A DNA stretch of 64,000 nt from CALODP01 sp942492055 (GCA_942492055.1 CALODP010000015.1:1-64000); one strand, 5' to 3'; shown: positions 44,631-54,029, counted from the first letter of the stretch. The notes: a model not told the origin generated them from the sequence alone. Made by a program: numbers and translations.

Positions 44631-45651
44631 GTTTATTATAATTCTCTTTTTCCTGCCTATTGTTTTGTTTTCGCAAAACTATCCGGATGAAGAGTTAGAT
44701 GTAGCGCTAAAGCGAGGCTTAAATTTAATTTTGTTGCAGAATTATAATAAAGCCGGGGAACATTTTTCCCGGCTTCAATCCGATTTCCCGAAGCTTCCCT
44801 TTGGCGTTTTGTATTCGGCGGCGGTTAGCATTACCAAATCGGCGGATTACGCTTCTCCCTATGAAGAGGAGAGGGTAGATAGCCTGTTGGAAATGGCCGA
44901 AGAGCTAAGCGATTCCCTGCTTGAAAAGGATATGGATAATATCTGGTATATCTATTTGAAGGGCTTGAGTCAGGGATATCGATCATATTATTTCGCTTTA
45001 AGGAATGATTTTCTCGGAGCTCTTACAAACGGTTTCTCCGCTCTCTCATATTTCAAGAAATGTCTGGATCTCGATCCCGATTTCTATGAGGCTTATACCG
45101 CGATCGGAAATTATCATTACTGGAAAAGTGACAAAACGGATTTTATTAATTGGCTTCCTCTTATTCCCGATAATAAAGAAGAGGGGATAGAGATGATGGA
45201 AAGAGCGCTGGCTCATACCTCGTACAACAAATTATTGATAGCCAATTCATTGGCCTGGATTTACATAAATGAAAAAGAGTATTCGAAAGCGATAAAGATT
45301 TCGAAAAGAATACTCGCGCAATATCCCGACCTCCGATTTATGATGTGGCCTTTGGCGCAGTCATATGAGAAAACGGATAAGAAGAAAGCTATTGAGGTAT
45401 ATTATACTCTTCTCGATTCCTACAAAAGGATTGAGAACATATCGCGCTATAACGAAGTAAAAATAGAGGAGAAAATAGCCCGCCTCTATAATGAGCTTGG
45501 GGAATATGAAAAGGGATTGGCAATTTGCGATAAAGTTCTGGGAACAAAAGATTTTACTGAGTACGAACTTGAGCAGTTGGAAGAGAGAATTGATAAGATC
45601 AGAGACACAAAAGAGGCGATAAACGAGAAATATCAGTTGGAAGAGAATTGA
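44605..45651 (+). CDS. Exported TPR-repeat protein
   Basis: A 348-residue protein with a signal-like N-terminus (KFIIILFFLPIVLFSQ) and TPR-like helical repeats: DVALKRGLNLILLQNYNKAG, YFKKCLDLDPDFYEAYTAIG, LANSLAWIYINEKEYSKAIK-type segments (near residue 220) and YNELGEYEKGLAICDKVLG. Such proteins are scaffolds. The start overlaps the end of upp by 26 bases: the GTG at 44605 is preceded by GGAG, a TTG at 44617 is the other candidate. Substrate or partner is unknown. Confidence 0.75.
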   Translation: MTEHLERYKFIIILFFLPIVLFSQNYPDEELDVALKRGLNLILLQNYNKAGEHFSRLQSDFPKLPFGVLYSAAVSITKSADYASPYEEERVDSLLEMAEELSDSLLEKDMDNIWYIYLKGLSQGYRSYYFALRNDFLGALTNGFSALSYFKKCLDLDPDFYEAYTAIGNYHYWKSDKTDFINWLPLIPDNKEEGIEMMERALAHTSYNKLLIANSLAWIYINEKEYSKAIKISKRILAQYPDLRFMMWPLAQSYEKTDKKKAIEVYYTLLDSYKRIENISRYNEVKIEEKIARLYNELGEYEKGLAICDKVLGTKDFTEYELEQLEERIDKIRDTKEAINEKYQLEEN

Positions 45652-45706
45652 ATTATTCCGAAAAAATTATTATTCAATGTTTAAGACATTTTAGAAGATA
45701 GAATAG

Positions 45707-47878
45707 ATGGAAGTTACGGATATAAAATATCAGAGAATGCTAAAGGAACTCATTGAAGTTTGCAGAGAGAATTTGCCCAAAATCAATGAGGAATTGATAG
45801 AGAAAGGTTTTTACCTCAGTTACGAAGCGCATAAAAATGATATCCGCGCTTCTGGGGAACCATATTTTCATCATCCTTACGAAGTGGCTATGATTGTAGC
45901 CCGAGAGATTCCTTTGGATGATATCTCTGTTATAGCCGCTTTGTTACATGATGTTGTAGAAGATACGGAGTTTAGTCTTGATATTATCTCGCAAGAGTTC
46001 ACTCCTGAGGTTGCGGAAATTGTTGACGGAGTTACGAAAATAAGTGGCGTTTTTCAGGGGCATGAAATTACTCAAGCTGAAAACTATCGCAAGCTTCTTC
46101 TCTCCATGGTTAATGATGTTCGTGTTATTCTTGTTAAGTTTGCCGACAGGTTGCATAATATGCGAACACTGGAATTTGTATCGGCCGCTAAGCAACGTCG
46201 AATCGCAAAGGAAACTCTTGAGATATACGCCCCTTTCGCGAATCGTTTTGGTCTTGGTAGAGTTAAGTGGGAATTGGAAGATCTTTCCTTTAAGTATCTT
46301 AATCGAGAGGCGTATGAAGATATTGCCCGACAGATAAAGAATAAGAGACGGGAAAGGGAAGCTTACTTAAAGGCTTTCAGCGATCCTTTGATGCAGAAAT
46401 TGGTAGAGCATAAACTCGATTTTAATATCGGGGGGCGTCCGAAGCATATTTACAGCATCTATCGAAAGATGGTAAAACAGAATACTACTTTTGAGAATAT
46501 CTATGATCTGTTGGCTGTCAGGGTAATTCTGGAAAGTAACGATCAAAACGAATGCTATTATGTGCTCGGTATAATTAACCAGTTGTATAAGCCTATTTCC
46601 GATCGCTTCAAAGATTATATATCAATTCCGAAAAAGAATAATTATCAATCCATACACAATACGGTTTTCGGGCCGGAAGGAAAGTTGATCGAGGTTCAGA
46701 TAAGAACCAGAAAGATGCATGAAATCGCAGAGCGTGGGGTTGCCGCTCACTGGAAATATAAAGAGGATTTCGTTCGAACCGATTCCGAGTTGGAAGAATG
46801 GGTAAACTGGATCAGGGATATATTCGAGAACGCTTCCAAAAATGAAGCAACTAAAGAAATTCTTGCCAGTTTTAAGTTGAATTTATATCAAGACGAGATT
46901 TATGTTTTTACTCCGAGAGGAGATTTGAAACGTCTTCCGGTAAATTCCACTCCTGTTGATTTTGCTTTTGAAATTCATAGTAATGTTGGTCACCAATGCA
47001 TAGGGGCGAAAGTTAACGGAAAGATTATTCCTTTGGATACTAAACTAAAGAGTGGTGATCAGGTAGATATTATTACTTCGAAGAACCAATATCCTAATAA
47101 AAGTTGGTTGCAGTTTGTTCAGACCCATAAAGCCAAATCTTCTATCCGGAAATTTATTAATAGAGAAGAAGAGAGAGTAATCGAGCTTGGGAAAGATATT
47201 TGGGAGAAGAAGCTCAAGAAGCTGAAACTGAATATCAACAGGGATGAACTGAACAGAATTGCCAGAAAGCAAAAGTTTGAGAACCCGAATAATTTTTTCA
47301 AGTCTATAGCTGAAGATAATGTTGATCTTGATAAGATTCTTGCTCCAAAAGAGGAAAAAGAGGAGAAGCAAGTTTCCGAACTGGAATACGAAGACTTTGC
47401 GGAATTAGCACGAACAACATCCGGCGGTATCTTGGTTGAAGGGGAGCACAAGGGAATAGAATATACATATGCCAAATGTTGCAAACCGATTCCCGGAGAT
47501 CCGATAGTTGGTTATATTACAATTGGTGAAGGAATAAAGATTCACCGACGCGATTGCAAGAATTTGTTCAATCTTGTTAAGTCAAACGAAAACAAACTGG
47601 TACCTGTTAATTGGCCGCGAACCAAAGGATCAGCGTTCATTGCAGGGATAAATATTCGAGGGGAAGATAAACCCGGCTTGTTAACAGAAATTTCCAATTC
47701 GATTACGAATTACAAAAACACAAATATTAAGGCGGTCAATATCTCTACCGATGATTCTCTATTTATCGGAACCATAACAGTTTACGTTAATGATGTTGAT
47801 CACTTGAACAGACTAATCGAACGATTGAAGAAGAATAAGAGTATCTATTCGGTTGTTCGTTTTGACGCTTCTAATTAG
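45707..47878 (+). CDS. rel: Bifunctional (p)ppGpp synthetase/hydrolase
   Basis: A 723-residue stringent-response enzyme. The HD hydrolase (about 30-190) has GEPYFHHPYEVAMIVARE and ALLHDVVEDTEFS; the synthetase (about 225-360) has YDLLAVRVILESNDQNECYY and FKDYISIPKKNNYQSIHNTV; the TGS domain is at about 395-460 (IYVFTPRGDLKRLP); a zinc-finger/CC region (YAKCCKPIPGDPIVGYI) and an ACT domain (about 645-720; ISNSITNYKNTNIKAVNIST) follow. Both active centres look intact, so it is likely Rel/SpoT type. ATG at 45707. Second-last gene of the der operon. Confidence 0.95.
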   Translation: MEVTDIKYQRMLKELIEVCRENLPKINEELIEKGFYLSYEAHKNDIRASGEPYFHHPYEVAMIVAREIPLDDISVIAALLHDVVEDTEFSLDIISQEFTPEVAEIVDGVTKISGVFQGHEITQAENYRKLLLSMVNDVRVILVKFADRLHNMRTLEFVSAAKQRRIAKETLEIYAPFANRFGLGRVKWELEDLSFKYLNREAYEDIARQIKNKRREREAYLKAFSDPLMQKLVEHKLDFNIGGRPKHIYSIYRKMVKQNTTFENIYDLLAVRVILESNDQNECYYVLGIINQLYKPISDRFKDYISIPKKNNYQSIHNTVFGPEGKLIEVQIRTRKMHEIAERGVAAHWKYKEDFVRTDSELEEWVNWIRDIFENASKNEATKEILASFKLNLYQDEIYVFTPRGDLKRLPVNSTPVDFAFEIHSNVGHQCIGAKVNGKIIPLDTKLKSGDQVDIITSKNQYPNKSWLQFVQTHKAKSSIRKFINREEERVIELGKDIWEKKLKKLKLNINRDELNRIARKQKFENPNNFFKSIAEDNVDLDKILAPKEEKEEKQVSELEYEDFAELARTTSGGILVEGEHKGIEYTYAKCCKPIPGDPIVGYITIGEGIKIHRRDCKNLFNLVKSNENKLVPVNWPRTKGSAFIAGINIRGEDKPGLLTEISNSITNYKNTNIKAVNISTDDSLFIGTITVYVNDVDHLNRLIERLKKNKSIYSVVRFDASN

Positions 47879-47888
47879 GCACGAGAAT

Positions 47889-48320
47889 ATGACACTACTA
47901 GAGACAAACGAAGAAAGAATTCTGGGAATAGATTACGGATCGAAAAGAGTAGGGTTGGCTATTACAGATCCTTTGGGTATGTTTGCCTATCCGTTAAAGA
48001 CAATTTTGAATGATTCGAAATTCTGGAAGAATCTCAAAGAAGTATTTAACGAATATAACTTTACCAAGATTATTCTCGGATATCCGTTAAAAGAAAGCGG
48101 GGAGAAATCGGAGAGTACGTTGCTTGTCGAAAAATTTCGGGAGCAGCTTGAAAAAAAAGTGAAAATACCGATAGAATACTACGATGAGAGATATTCGTCG
48201 GAAATAGCATTTCAGAATATCCTGGCCAGTGTTCCTTCGAAAAAGAAAAGAAGGGACAAAAGTCTGATAGATAAAAACGCCGCCGCGGTGATTCTTCAGG
48301 GATATCTTGACGAGAACTGA
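47889..48320 (+). CDS. ruvX: RuvX/YqgF-family putative pre-16S rRNA nuclease
   Basis: A 143-residue RNase H-like nuclease. RILGIDYGSKRVGLAITDPL (residues about 9-28) contains the first catalytic Asp; ILGYPLKESGEKSE has the second region and YYDERYSSEIAF the late Asp-Glu pair, then KKRRDKSLIDKNAAAVILQG. The family (YqgF) processes 16S rRNA ends and was earlier called a Holliday junction resolvase. ATG at 47889, ten bases after rel; a longer reading from 47853 overlaps rel and was rejected. Confidence 0.93.
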   Translation: MTLLETNEERILGIDYGSKRVGLAITDPLGMFAYPLKTILNDSKFWKNLKEVFNEYNFTKIILGYPLKESGEKSESTLLVEKFREQLEKKVKIPIEYYDERYSSEIAFQNILASVPSKKKRRDKSLIDKNAAAVILQGYLDEN

Positions 48321-48350
48321 TTTTTATTGGCGGAGCATGATTTTTTATAA

Positions 48351-48379
48351 TTGACATTTATGGTGTATTGAACTATTTT
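48351..48379 (+). promoter_or_regulatory. Sigma-70-like promoter before the microcompartment genes
   Basis: TTGACA (48351-48356), a 17-base spacer, then TATTTT (48374-48379). It lies about 37 bases before the BMC ATG at 48416. The minus-35 box is perfect, the minus-10 box matches 4 of 6. Confidence 0.5.
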
Positions 48380-48415
48380 CAATGGCAACTTTAATCAAAA
48401 TTGGGAGCATTTTCT

Positions 48416-48700
48416 ATGACACTAGATGCACTCGGAATGATCGAAACCAAAGGATTGGTTGGTGCTGTAGAAGCAGCCGACGCTATGGTAAAGGCAGCTA
48501 AAGTCGAGTTAATCGGAAAAGAAACAATTGGCGGTGGATATGTCACCGTTATGGTTCGTGGAGACGTCGGAGCAGTTAAGGCTGCAACGGATGCCGGAGC
48601 CGCAGCCGCTCAGAGAGTAGGTGAGCTGGTTTCAGTTCATGTAATTCCAAGACCACATACAGACGTTGAATTAATTCTTCCTAAAAGACCTGAAAAATAA
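48416..48700 (+). CDS. Bacterial microcompartment hexameric shell protein (BMC-H)
   Basis: A 94-residue BMC-domain protein that forms hexagonal tiles of a protein shell. MTLDALGMIETKGLVGAVEA (residues 1-20) and the helix AADAMVKAAKVEL match PduA/CcmK/EutM-type proteins; GGGYVTVMVRGDVGAVKAAT gives the pore-loop and the second strand. The pore loop is ETIGGGY, glycine-rich like PduA. The ATG at 48416 with GGGAG at 48403 is the start; five more residues upstream are not family-like. Only six bases separate it from the second BMC gene. Confidence 0.95.
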   Translation: MTLDALGMIETKGLVGAVEAADAMVKAAKVELIGKETIGGGYVTVMVRGDVGAVKAATDAGAAAAQRVGELVSVHVIPRPHTDVELILPKRPEK

Positions 48701-48705
48701 TTAGT

Positions 48706-49692
48706 ATGGATTTAGCATTAGGTTTAATAGAAACAAAAGGTTTGATTGGTGCGATTGAAGCCGCTGACGCTATGGCTAAAGCGGCTGATGTACGAATTGT
48801 GAACAGAGAAAAGAGTACGGCGGCATTAATTACTATCAAGATTGTAGGGGATGTTGCGGCTGTAAAGGCGGCTGTGGATGCCGGAGCGGTTGCGGCTCAG
48901 AGAGTCGGACAATTGGTTTCAGCCCATGTTATTCCTCGTCCTCATGATGATATCGATCTTCTTATTAATTCTTCCAGCAAAGTGATGGCCAAGGGGGATG
49001 ACCCTTACATTATTAAGCCTCATAGAAAAAGGAAGAAGAAAGAAGAAGAGAATACCTTTTTCGATACCGAGCAAAAAGCTTCGGAAGAAATCAAAGAAGT
49101 TCAGCTGGAGCTTGGGGAAGAGAAAGAGGAAATAATCGATGAGTCGGAAGAAGAGTCGATTGCAGAAGAGATTGATGAAGCAATTATTCCCGCAGTAATT
49201 GTTCCGGAAGGAGATATTGAGGAAGAAGAGCTTTCCGAATCCGAAGATGAAATAATTTCCGAAGAGCCTGAAATTGAGGTGATGGAAGAAGAAGTTCTGC
49301 CTGAAGAGGAAGAAGAGGAAATTGAGGAACTGTTCGGCTATGACGATGAAATTGTTGCGGAAGAAGAGACAGCCGAAGAGCCTGAGGAATCCGAAGAAGA
49401 GGAAGAGCCTGATACTCTATCACGTCTGAGAGCTGAGGCTTTTGAGGAACTGACCCGTATGGAAGAGAGTTTCGAAAAAGAAGACGCTATTCCGGATAGT
49501 GACGAAGAGATTGAGGAGGAAGAGATTTCCAAATATGATCTTGATCTTCCGTCGCCAGAAGAACTTGACCAGATGAATGTTCATGATCTTCGTAAACTGG
49601 CTAGAAGTATTGAGGTTTTCCCGATACGGGGACGAGATATTTCCAAAGCCAACAAGGGAATATTATTAGAATATTTCCAACGGTTGAGATAA
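48706..49692 (+). CDS. BMC shell protein with long acidic linker and SAP-like C-terminus
   Basis: A 328-residue protein. Residues 1-88 are a second BMC-H domain (LGLIETKGLIGAIEAADAMA, VGDVAAVKAAVDAGAVAAQR); the pore segment (NREKSTAAL) differs from the first gene. Residues about 100-280 are a highly acidic, disordered-looking linker (runs of E, with EEEEEEIEELFGYDDEI). Residues about 280-328 form a small helical domain (SPEELDQMNVHDLRKLARSI, then GILLEYFQRLR) with the look of a SAP or Rho-N type two-helix module, which may bind nucleic acid or protein. This fusion is unusual for a shell protein. Confidence 0.9.
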   Translation: MDLALGLIETKGLIGAIEAADAMAKAADVRIVNREKSTAALITIKIVGDVAAVKAAVDAGAVAAQRVGQLVSAHVIPRPHDDIDLLINSSSKVMAKGDDPYIIKPHRKRKKKEEENTFFDTEQKASEEIKEVQLELGEEKEEIIDESEEESIAEEIDEAIIPAVIVPEGDIEEEELSESEDEIISEEPEIEVMEEEVLPEEEEEEIEELFGYDDEIVAEEETAEEPEESEEEEEPDTLSRLRAEAFEELTRMEESFEKEDAIPDSDEEIEEEEISKYDLDLPSPEELDQMNVHDLRKLARSIEVFPIRGRDISKANKGILLEYFQRLR

Positions 49693-49714
49693 AAGCTTTT
49701 ACTTTGATAAATCA

Positions 49715-49741
49715 ACTCCACAATACGTGGAGTTTTTTTTT
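49715..49741 (+). terminator. Rho-independent terminator
   Basis: ACTCCAC (49715-49721), a 5-base loop, GTGGAGT (49727-49733) and a T run to about 49741, 22 bases after the BMC fusion gene. It isolates the BMC pair from the next operon. Confidence 0.9.
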
Positions 49742-49752
49742 ATATTTCAGAT

Positions 49753-50664
49753 ATGAATTCGAAGATTGTTACTATATCGTTGATATCCGTCTTTTCGATG
49801 ATGCTATGGGTTTTCGTCTCTTTGTCGGATGATTATTCCACTACCTTCAAGTTGCCGGTTATCATTAATAATATTCCTGAAGGATATGCTTTGAAAGAGC
49901 TTTCCAATCCTTATGTCGTAGTTACCCTAAAAGGACAAGGTTGGCAGCTTGCGCAACTCTCTTTCGGCGTAGATCACGATTTATCCGTGAAGTGCGAAGA
50001 CAATAAACAGTTGAGAAAAGTATCGGTCAGAAACGCTTTGGAACAGAACGACTGGCTAACATCAACACTTCAGGTCACTTTAGTTTCTCCCGAACAAATA
50101 GAATATCGGCTTGAAAAAACATCATCGAAGAAAGTACCAATTGTAGAGGATTTATTATTAAACTATAACTCAGGCTACGGATTAGTATCAGATATTGAAG
50201 TATTTCCCGATAGTGTTACAATATACGGTCCGAAAAGTCTTGTTAAGGGAATTGATGAAGTCAAGTCGGTAAGAACTGAATTTGTCGGGTTGGATAAATC
50301 GGTTAATCAAGTTGTAATGTTACAGGGAATCGAGCATATAAAATACAACAGAGCTGAAGCTGTTATTAGATTTGAAGTTCAGAAGATTGTTGACAAGGTC
50401 TTTGAAAATGTAAAAGTGATAAGAAAGAATGTTCCACCTTCTAGAGATCTTTCCTTATTTCCTGAAAATATAAATCTTGTCCTCAGAGGGGGAATAAATC
50501 ATTTGGCCGGATTGACTAACAATGATATTAAAGCGCATGTCCGTTTTCGACAAGCTCTTGAGGATACATTAGGTTCAATAGAGCCGGTTATAGAAATTCC
50601 ACCATTTACCACACTCATAGACGTTAAACCGAACCGTCTGGAATATATTATCAAACAATACTAG
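49753..50664 (+). CDS. YbbR-like (CdaR-family) membrane-anchored protein
   Basis: A 303-residue protein with an N-terminal membrane anchor (IVTISLISVFSMMLWVFV) and extracytoplasmic YbbR-like domains: LPVIINNIPEGYALKELSNP, VSPEQIEYRLEKTSSKKVPI, and VFPDSVTIYGPKSLVKGIDE. YbbR/CdaR proteins are known to regulate a diadenylate cyclase in Gram-positives; no cyclase gene is visible here. First gene of a run with tmk, ctpA, tauE and a zinc-ribbon gene. It ends seven bases before tmk. Confidence 0.8.
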   Translation: MNSKIVTISLISVFSMMLWVFVSLSDDYSTTFKLPVIINNIPEGYALKELSNPYVVVTLKGQGWQLAQLSFGVDHDLSVKCEDNKQLRKVSVRNALEQNDWLTSTLQVTLVSPEQIEYRLEKTSSKKVPIVEDLLLNYNSGYGLVSDIEVFPDSVTIYGPKSLVKGIDEVKSVRTEFVGLDKSVNQVVMLQGIEHIKYNRAEAVIRFEVQKIVDKVFENVKVIRKNVPPSRDLSLFPENINLVLRGGINHLAGLTNNDIKAHVRFRQALEDTLGSIEPVIEIPPFTTLIDVKPNRLEYIIKQY

Positions 50665-50671
50665 AGAAATT

Positions 50672-51301
50672 ATGTTTATTACTTTTGAAGGGATTGATTT
50701 TTGCGGAAAATCAACTCAAGTCAGACTGCTAGAAGAATACTTATCGAAAAAGAATAAAAGAATAGAGATTATTAGGGAACCGGGCGGAACAAAAATATCC
50801 GAAAGTATTAGAGAGCTATTGCTTGATAATAAAAATTCCGAAATGATGATTGAAACCGAGTTGCTTCTTTTTACAGCCAGCAGAGCGCAACTTGTTAATG
50901 AAAGGATTGTCCCATGGCTTAAGGAAGGATATTTTGTAATATCGGATAGATTTCACGATTCATCGATTGCGTATCAAGGTTACGGAAGAGGTATCTCGGT
51001 TGATACTGTTAAAACGATACAAAATTTTGCGATTAACAAAGCTATTCCTGACATCACTTTTTTCATTGATATTTCTTTGGAAGAAGCTGCAAAGAGAAAA
51101 AAATCCGGTAGGGGAATATCTCTGGATAGGATTGAAGTTTCTAATGATGATTTTTATGAAAGAGTTAGAAACGGTTATTTGAAATTATGTGAAACCGAAA
51201 AACGTTTTAGAAGAATAGATGGCTCGCAATCCGTGGAAGAAATTCATGAGATCATAATCGAAGAGATTGAAGCTTTGGAAAATCAGTCCGCTAAGGAGTA
51301 A
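50672..51301 (+). CDS. tmk: Thymidylate kinase
   Basis: A 209-residue kinase making dTDP from dTMP. P-loop FEGIDFCGKSTQVRLLEEYL (residues 4-23), REPGGTKISESIREL, the DR and SS motif SDRFHDSSIAYQGYGRGI, and lid region LEEAAKRKKSGRGISLDRIE. Length normal. Tightly spaced between the YbbR-like gene and the protease gene (2 bases). Confidence 0.96.
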   Translation: MFITFEGIDFCGKSTQVRLLEEYLSKKNKRIEIIREPGGTKISESIRELLLDNKNSEMMIETELLLFTASRAQLVNERIVPWLKEGYFVISDRFHDSSIAYQGYGRGISVDTVKTIQNFAINKAIPDITFFIDISLEEAAKRKKSGRGISLDRIEVSNDDFYERVRNGYLKLCETEKRFRRIDGSQSVEEIHEIIIEEIEALENQSAKE

Positions 51302-51303
51302 TA

Positions 51304-52953
51304 ATGAAAAAGAGATTTAGAGTATTCTTCGTTCCGTTCGTGATAATATTATTTGCCGGGTTCTTACAGAGTGATTCCGATATTTATTACAAGATGTCTA
51401 AGAGCATTGATATTTTCGGAAGAGTATATCGCGAATTATCCTTGAATTACGTTGATGATATTGACCCCGAAGAGTTAATGCTGGAAGGGATAAAAGGAAT
51501 GCTCGGAGCTCTGGATCCTTATACTGTCTATATAGATCCTACAATGAAAAAAGATATTGATCTGATTACTACAGGCAAATACGGAGGGATAGGAGCTACA
51601 GTTGGCGTAAGGAATGATAAGGTTACTATCATTGATCTGATGGAAGGCTATTCGGCTCAAAGGCAAGGGATACGAATCGGAGATGTAATTAAGTCGGTTG
51701 ATACTACTGAAATTACAAAAGAGAATTATGATCAGCTCAGCAATTTTTTGAAAGGGGATCCAGGCAAAGTTGTAAATATCACGATAGAACGAGACGGAGC
51801 AAAAGACGATCTTATTTTTGAGATTGTCTTGGAAGAAATAAAAATTAAAAATCTTAGTTATTATGCTTTTTATCCCGCAGAAAGTAATAATGTTTATCTA
51901 AAACTAAGTGGATTTTCCAGATCGGCCGGAGATGAAATACTGAAAGCTCTTACGGAGCTAAATAAGCAGAAAGAGATTAAATCAATTGTATTGGATTTGA
52001 GAGGAAATCCCGGCGGGCTTTTGGATCAGGCCATTGATGTTTCTGAAAAGTTTGTAATGAACAATCAACTGATTGTTTCAGTCATCGGACGAGATACTAC
52101 AAAGATAGCTCGTTACTTTTCCAAAGAAGAACCTATTGCGGGAGATAAACCTTTAGCGGTGTTGATAGACGGACATTCGGCTTCTGCCTCCGAAATTGTG
52201 ACAGGAGCAATTCAAGATCACGACAGAGGAATTATTGTCGGAGGTAAATCTTTCGGAAAAGGATTAGTACAAACCATAGTGCCTCTTTCATACAATACTT
52301 CATTAAAACTTACCACAGCAAAGTATTATACCCCAAGCGGAAGATGTATTCAGAGCATAGATTATTCCGACGGATCAAAAGTCCATTCGGATAACGGGAA
52401 AAAATCGAAGAAAGAATATAGTACTGATAATAATCGAAAAGTTTTTGCTAGCGGAGGAATTAGTCCGGACACAATTCTTTCTAATTATTCCGGATCCAAA
52501 CATGTTACGGCATTATTAGCAAGAGGAATGTTTTTCAGATTCGCCACACATTATTATAACCAAAACGATGCGATTGATTTTTCTAAAATATCCGATATCG
52601 ATTTGTTTGATGAATTTATAAAGTATGTGAATGATGAAGAATTCGAATATACTTCCAAACCGGAAAAAGTGATGAAAGAACTTAAGAAGGTTGCCAAGGA
52701 AGAGGATTTAGGGGCTGAGTTCGAAAATGAATTAAAAGAACTTTGTGCCAAATATGAAAGGATACGCGAAACCAGATTAAGGAAATATCAGGATGATATC
52801 GTAGCCGAAATAAGAGCCGAACTTATGGCGCGAATCGGTGGCAGAGAAGGACGAGTAAAGGAATCTTTGAAATATGATCAACAATTCAAACTTGCCTTTG
52901 AATTGTTAAATGATACGGACAAGTATAGTAAACTATTGGGAACGGAGAATTAG
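51304..52953 (+). CDS. ctpA: S41-family C-terminal processing protease
   Basis: A 549-residue exported serine protease (signal residues 1-22, RFRVFFVPFVIILFAGFLQ). N-terminal helical part, PDZ domain (about 85-165; GKYGGIGATVGVRNDKVTII, GDVIKSVDTTEI), and the S41 core (NPGGLLDQAIDVSEKFVM, catalytic Ser in SASASEIVTGAIQDHD, Lys in KSFGKGLVQTI). It degrades or trims periplasmic proteins. C-terminal extension of about 150 residues is longer than in E. coli Prc-like proteins but usual for Bacteroidota members. Confidence 0.93.
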   Translation: MKKRFRVFFVPFVIILFAGFLQSDSDIYYKMSKSIDIFGRVYRELSLNYVDDIDPEELMLEGIKGMLGALDPYTVYIDPTMKKDIDLITTGKYGGIGATVGVRNDKVTIIDLMEGYSAQRQGIRIGDVIKSVDTTEITKENYDQLSNFLKGDPGKVVNITIERDGAKDDLIFEIVLEEIKIKNLSYYAFYPAESNNVYLKLSGFSRSAGDEILKALTELNKQKEIKSIVLDLRGNPGGLLDQAIDVSEKFVMNNQLIVSVIGRDTTKIARYFSKEEPIAGDKPLAVLIDGHSASASEIVTGAIQDHDRGIIVGGKSFGKGLVQTIVPLSYNTSLKLTTAKYYTPSGRCIQSIDYSDGSKVHSDNGKKSKKEYSTDNNRKVFASGGISPDTILSNYSGSKHVTALLARGMFFRFATHYYNQNDAIDFSKISDIDLFDEFIKYVNDEEFEYTSKPEKVMKELKKVAKEEDLGAEFENELKELCAKYERIRETRLRKYQDDIVAEIRAELMARIGGREGRVKESLKYDQQFKLAFELLNDTDKYSKLLGTEN

Positions 52954-52956
52954 TTT

Positions 52957-53739
52957 TTGGTTTTTGTATTTATTGTTATTGGTTTTTTGACCGGAATTGC
53001 GTCCGGTTTGTTGGGAATTGGTGGTGGTATTTTTTTTATTCCTGCGCTATTTTTCCTTTTGCCTGAAATAGGTGTTCACGGTGACTCATTGACATATCAC
53101 GTTATTGCAACATCATTGTTTGCCGGATCTTTTTCCTCAACATCTTCATTTATGAATCATTTGAGAAGAAAGAATATCGAATTAAAAAAAGGAGCTTTGC
53201 TTGCAACGGGGAGCATTACAGCCGCTATCCTTGTATCGCAATACGCCGTAGATATTTCTCCGACAATCATCAGATCTATTTTGGGTGGGATGCTTTCAAT
53301 TGTAGCTGTACAGATGTTTTTCAGTGATAAGATAAAGTATTCTCCCTCATTTGTAATCAATGAGAACTATCTCTTTCTGGTAGGACTAGTTGTTGGGACT
53401 CTGTCAGCTCTAAGCGGAATTGGAGGAGGAGTTTTTTATTTACCGATTCTTCTGATTTTCTTTTCGGCTGATATGCGAAAGTCGGTTGGTACTTCTTCCA
53501 TGACAGTTGCAATGACAATGATTTCTCTGTCGATTTCATTTGCGATGGTCAACCATGGTGAAACAAGTTCCTCTTCTCTGGGGCTAATAAATTTAACTGC
53601 AGGTCTACCACTTGGATTGGCAGCGATAATTGGCGCAAGTATCGGATCAAAATTAGTTTTTAAAGTTTCACCAGTTGCATTAAAAAAAATATTTTCTATA
53701 TTTTTGTTGCTTGCTGTAATTAAAATATTGGCGGTGTAA
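52957..53739 (+). CDS. TauE/SafE-family membrane transporter
   Basis: A 260-residue inner-membrane protein with about eight helices. VFVFIVIGFLTGIASGLLGI and GIGGGIFFIPALFFLL at the start and the repeated half SALSGIGGGVFYLPILLIFF are the family signature (GIGGG twice). These proteins export sulfite-type organosulfur anions or related compounds; the substrate here is unknown. Starts at TTG (52957) with GGAG upstream; stop overlaps the next gene by one base. Confidence 0.85.
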   Translation: MVFVFIVIGFLTGIASGLLGIGGGIFFIPALFFLLPEIGVHGDSLTYHVIATSLFAGSFSSTSSFMNHLRRKNIELKKGALLATGSITAAILVSQYAVDISPTIIRSILGGMLSIVAVQMFFSDKIKYSPSFVINENYLFLVGLVVGTLSALSGIGGGVFYLPILLIFFSADMRKSVGTSSMTVAMTMISLSISFAMVNHGETSSSSLGLINLTAGLPLGLAAIIGASIGSKLVFKVSPVALKKIFSIFLLLAVIKILAV

Positions 53740-54029
53740 TGAAGTTGGAAAATCTATCCTTACGCAGGGACGCAATGTTCGACAGATGCCCCGATTGTGA
53801 AGCAATTGGTGCTCTTCGGAGATCCAAAGCAAGAACGACTTGGGAACAAGTTGTAAAGAGATCGAAATTCTGGAATATCTACAGATGCAGAGAGTGTGGG
53901 TGGAGAGGGATTCGCTCAAATTTCTCAGTCAAAAGGATCTCAATGAAAACAGTTTTCTTTTATCTGTTTTTGATGTTTGTTACCGCATATATTGTAAAGT
54001 TTGTAATAGGTAGATTTTTACTTAAGTAA
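53739..54029 (+). CDS. Zinc-ribbon protein with C-terminal membrane helix
   Basis: A 96-residue protein. Two Cys pairs, CPDCEAIGALRRSK and CRECGWRGIRS, form a rubredoxin-like zinc ribbon; the C-terminus (TVFFYLFLMFVTAYIVKFVI) is a membrane anchor. Such small proteins are often membrane-tethered adaptors. ATG overlaps the TAA of the transporter gene (TAATG). Confidence 0.75.
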   Translation: MKLENLSLRRDAMFDRCPDCEAIGALRRSKARTTWEQVVKRSKFWNIYRCRECGWRGIRSNFSVKRISMKTVFFYLFLMFVTAYIVKFVIGRFLLK

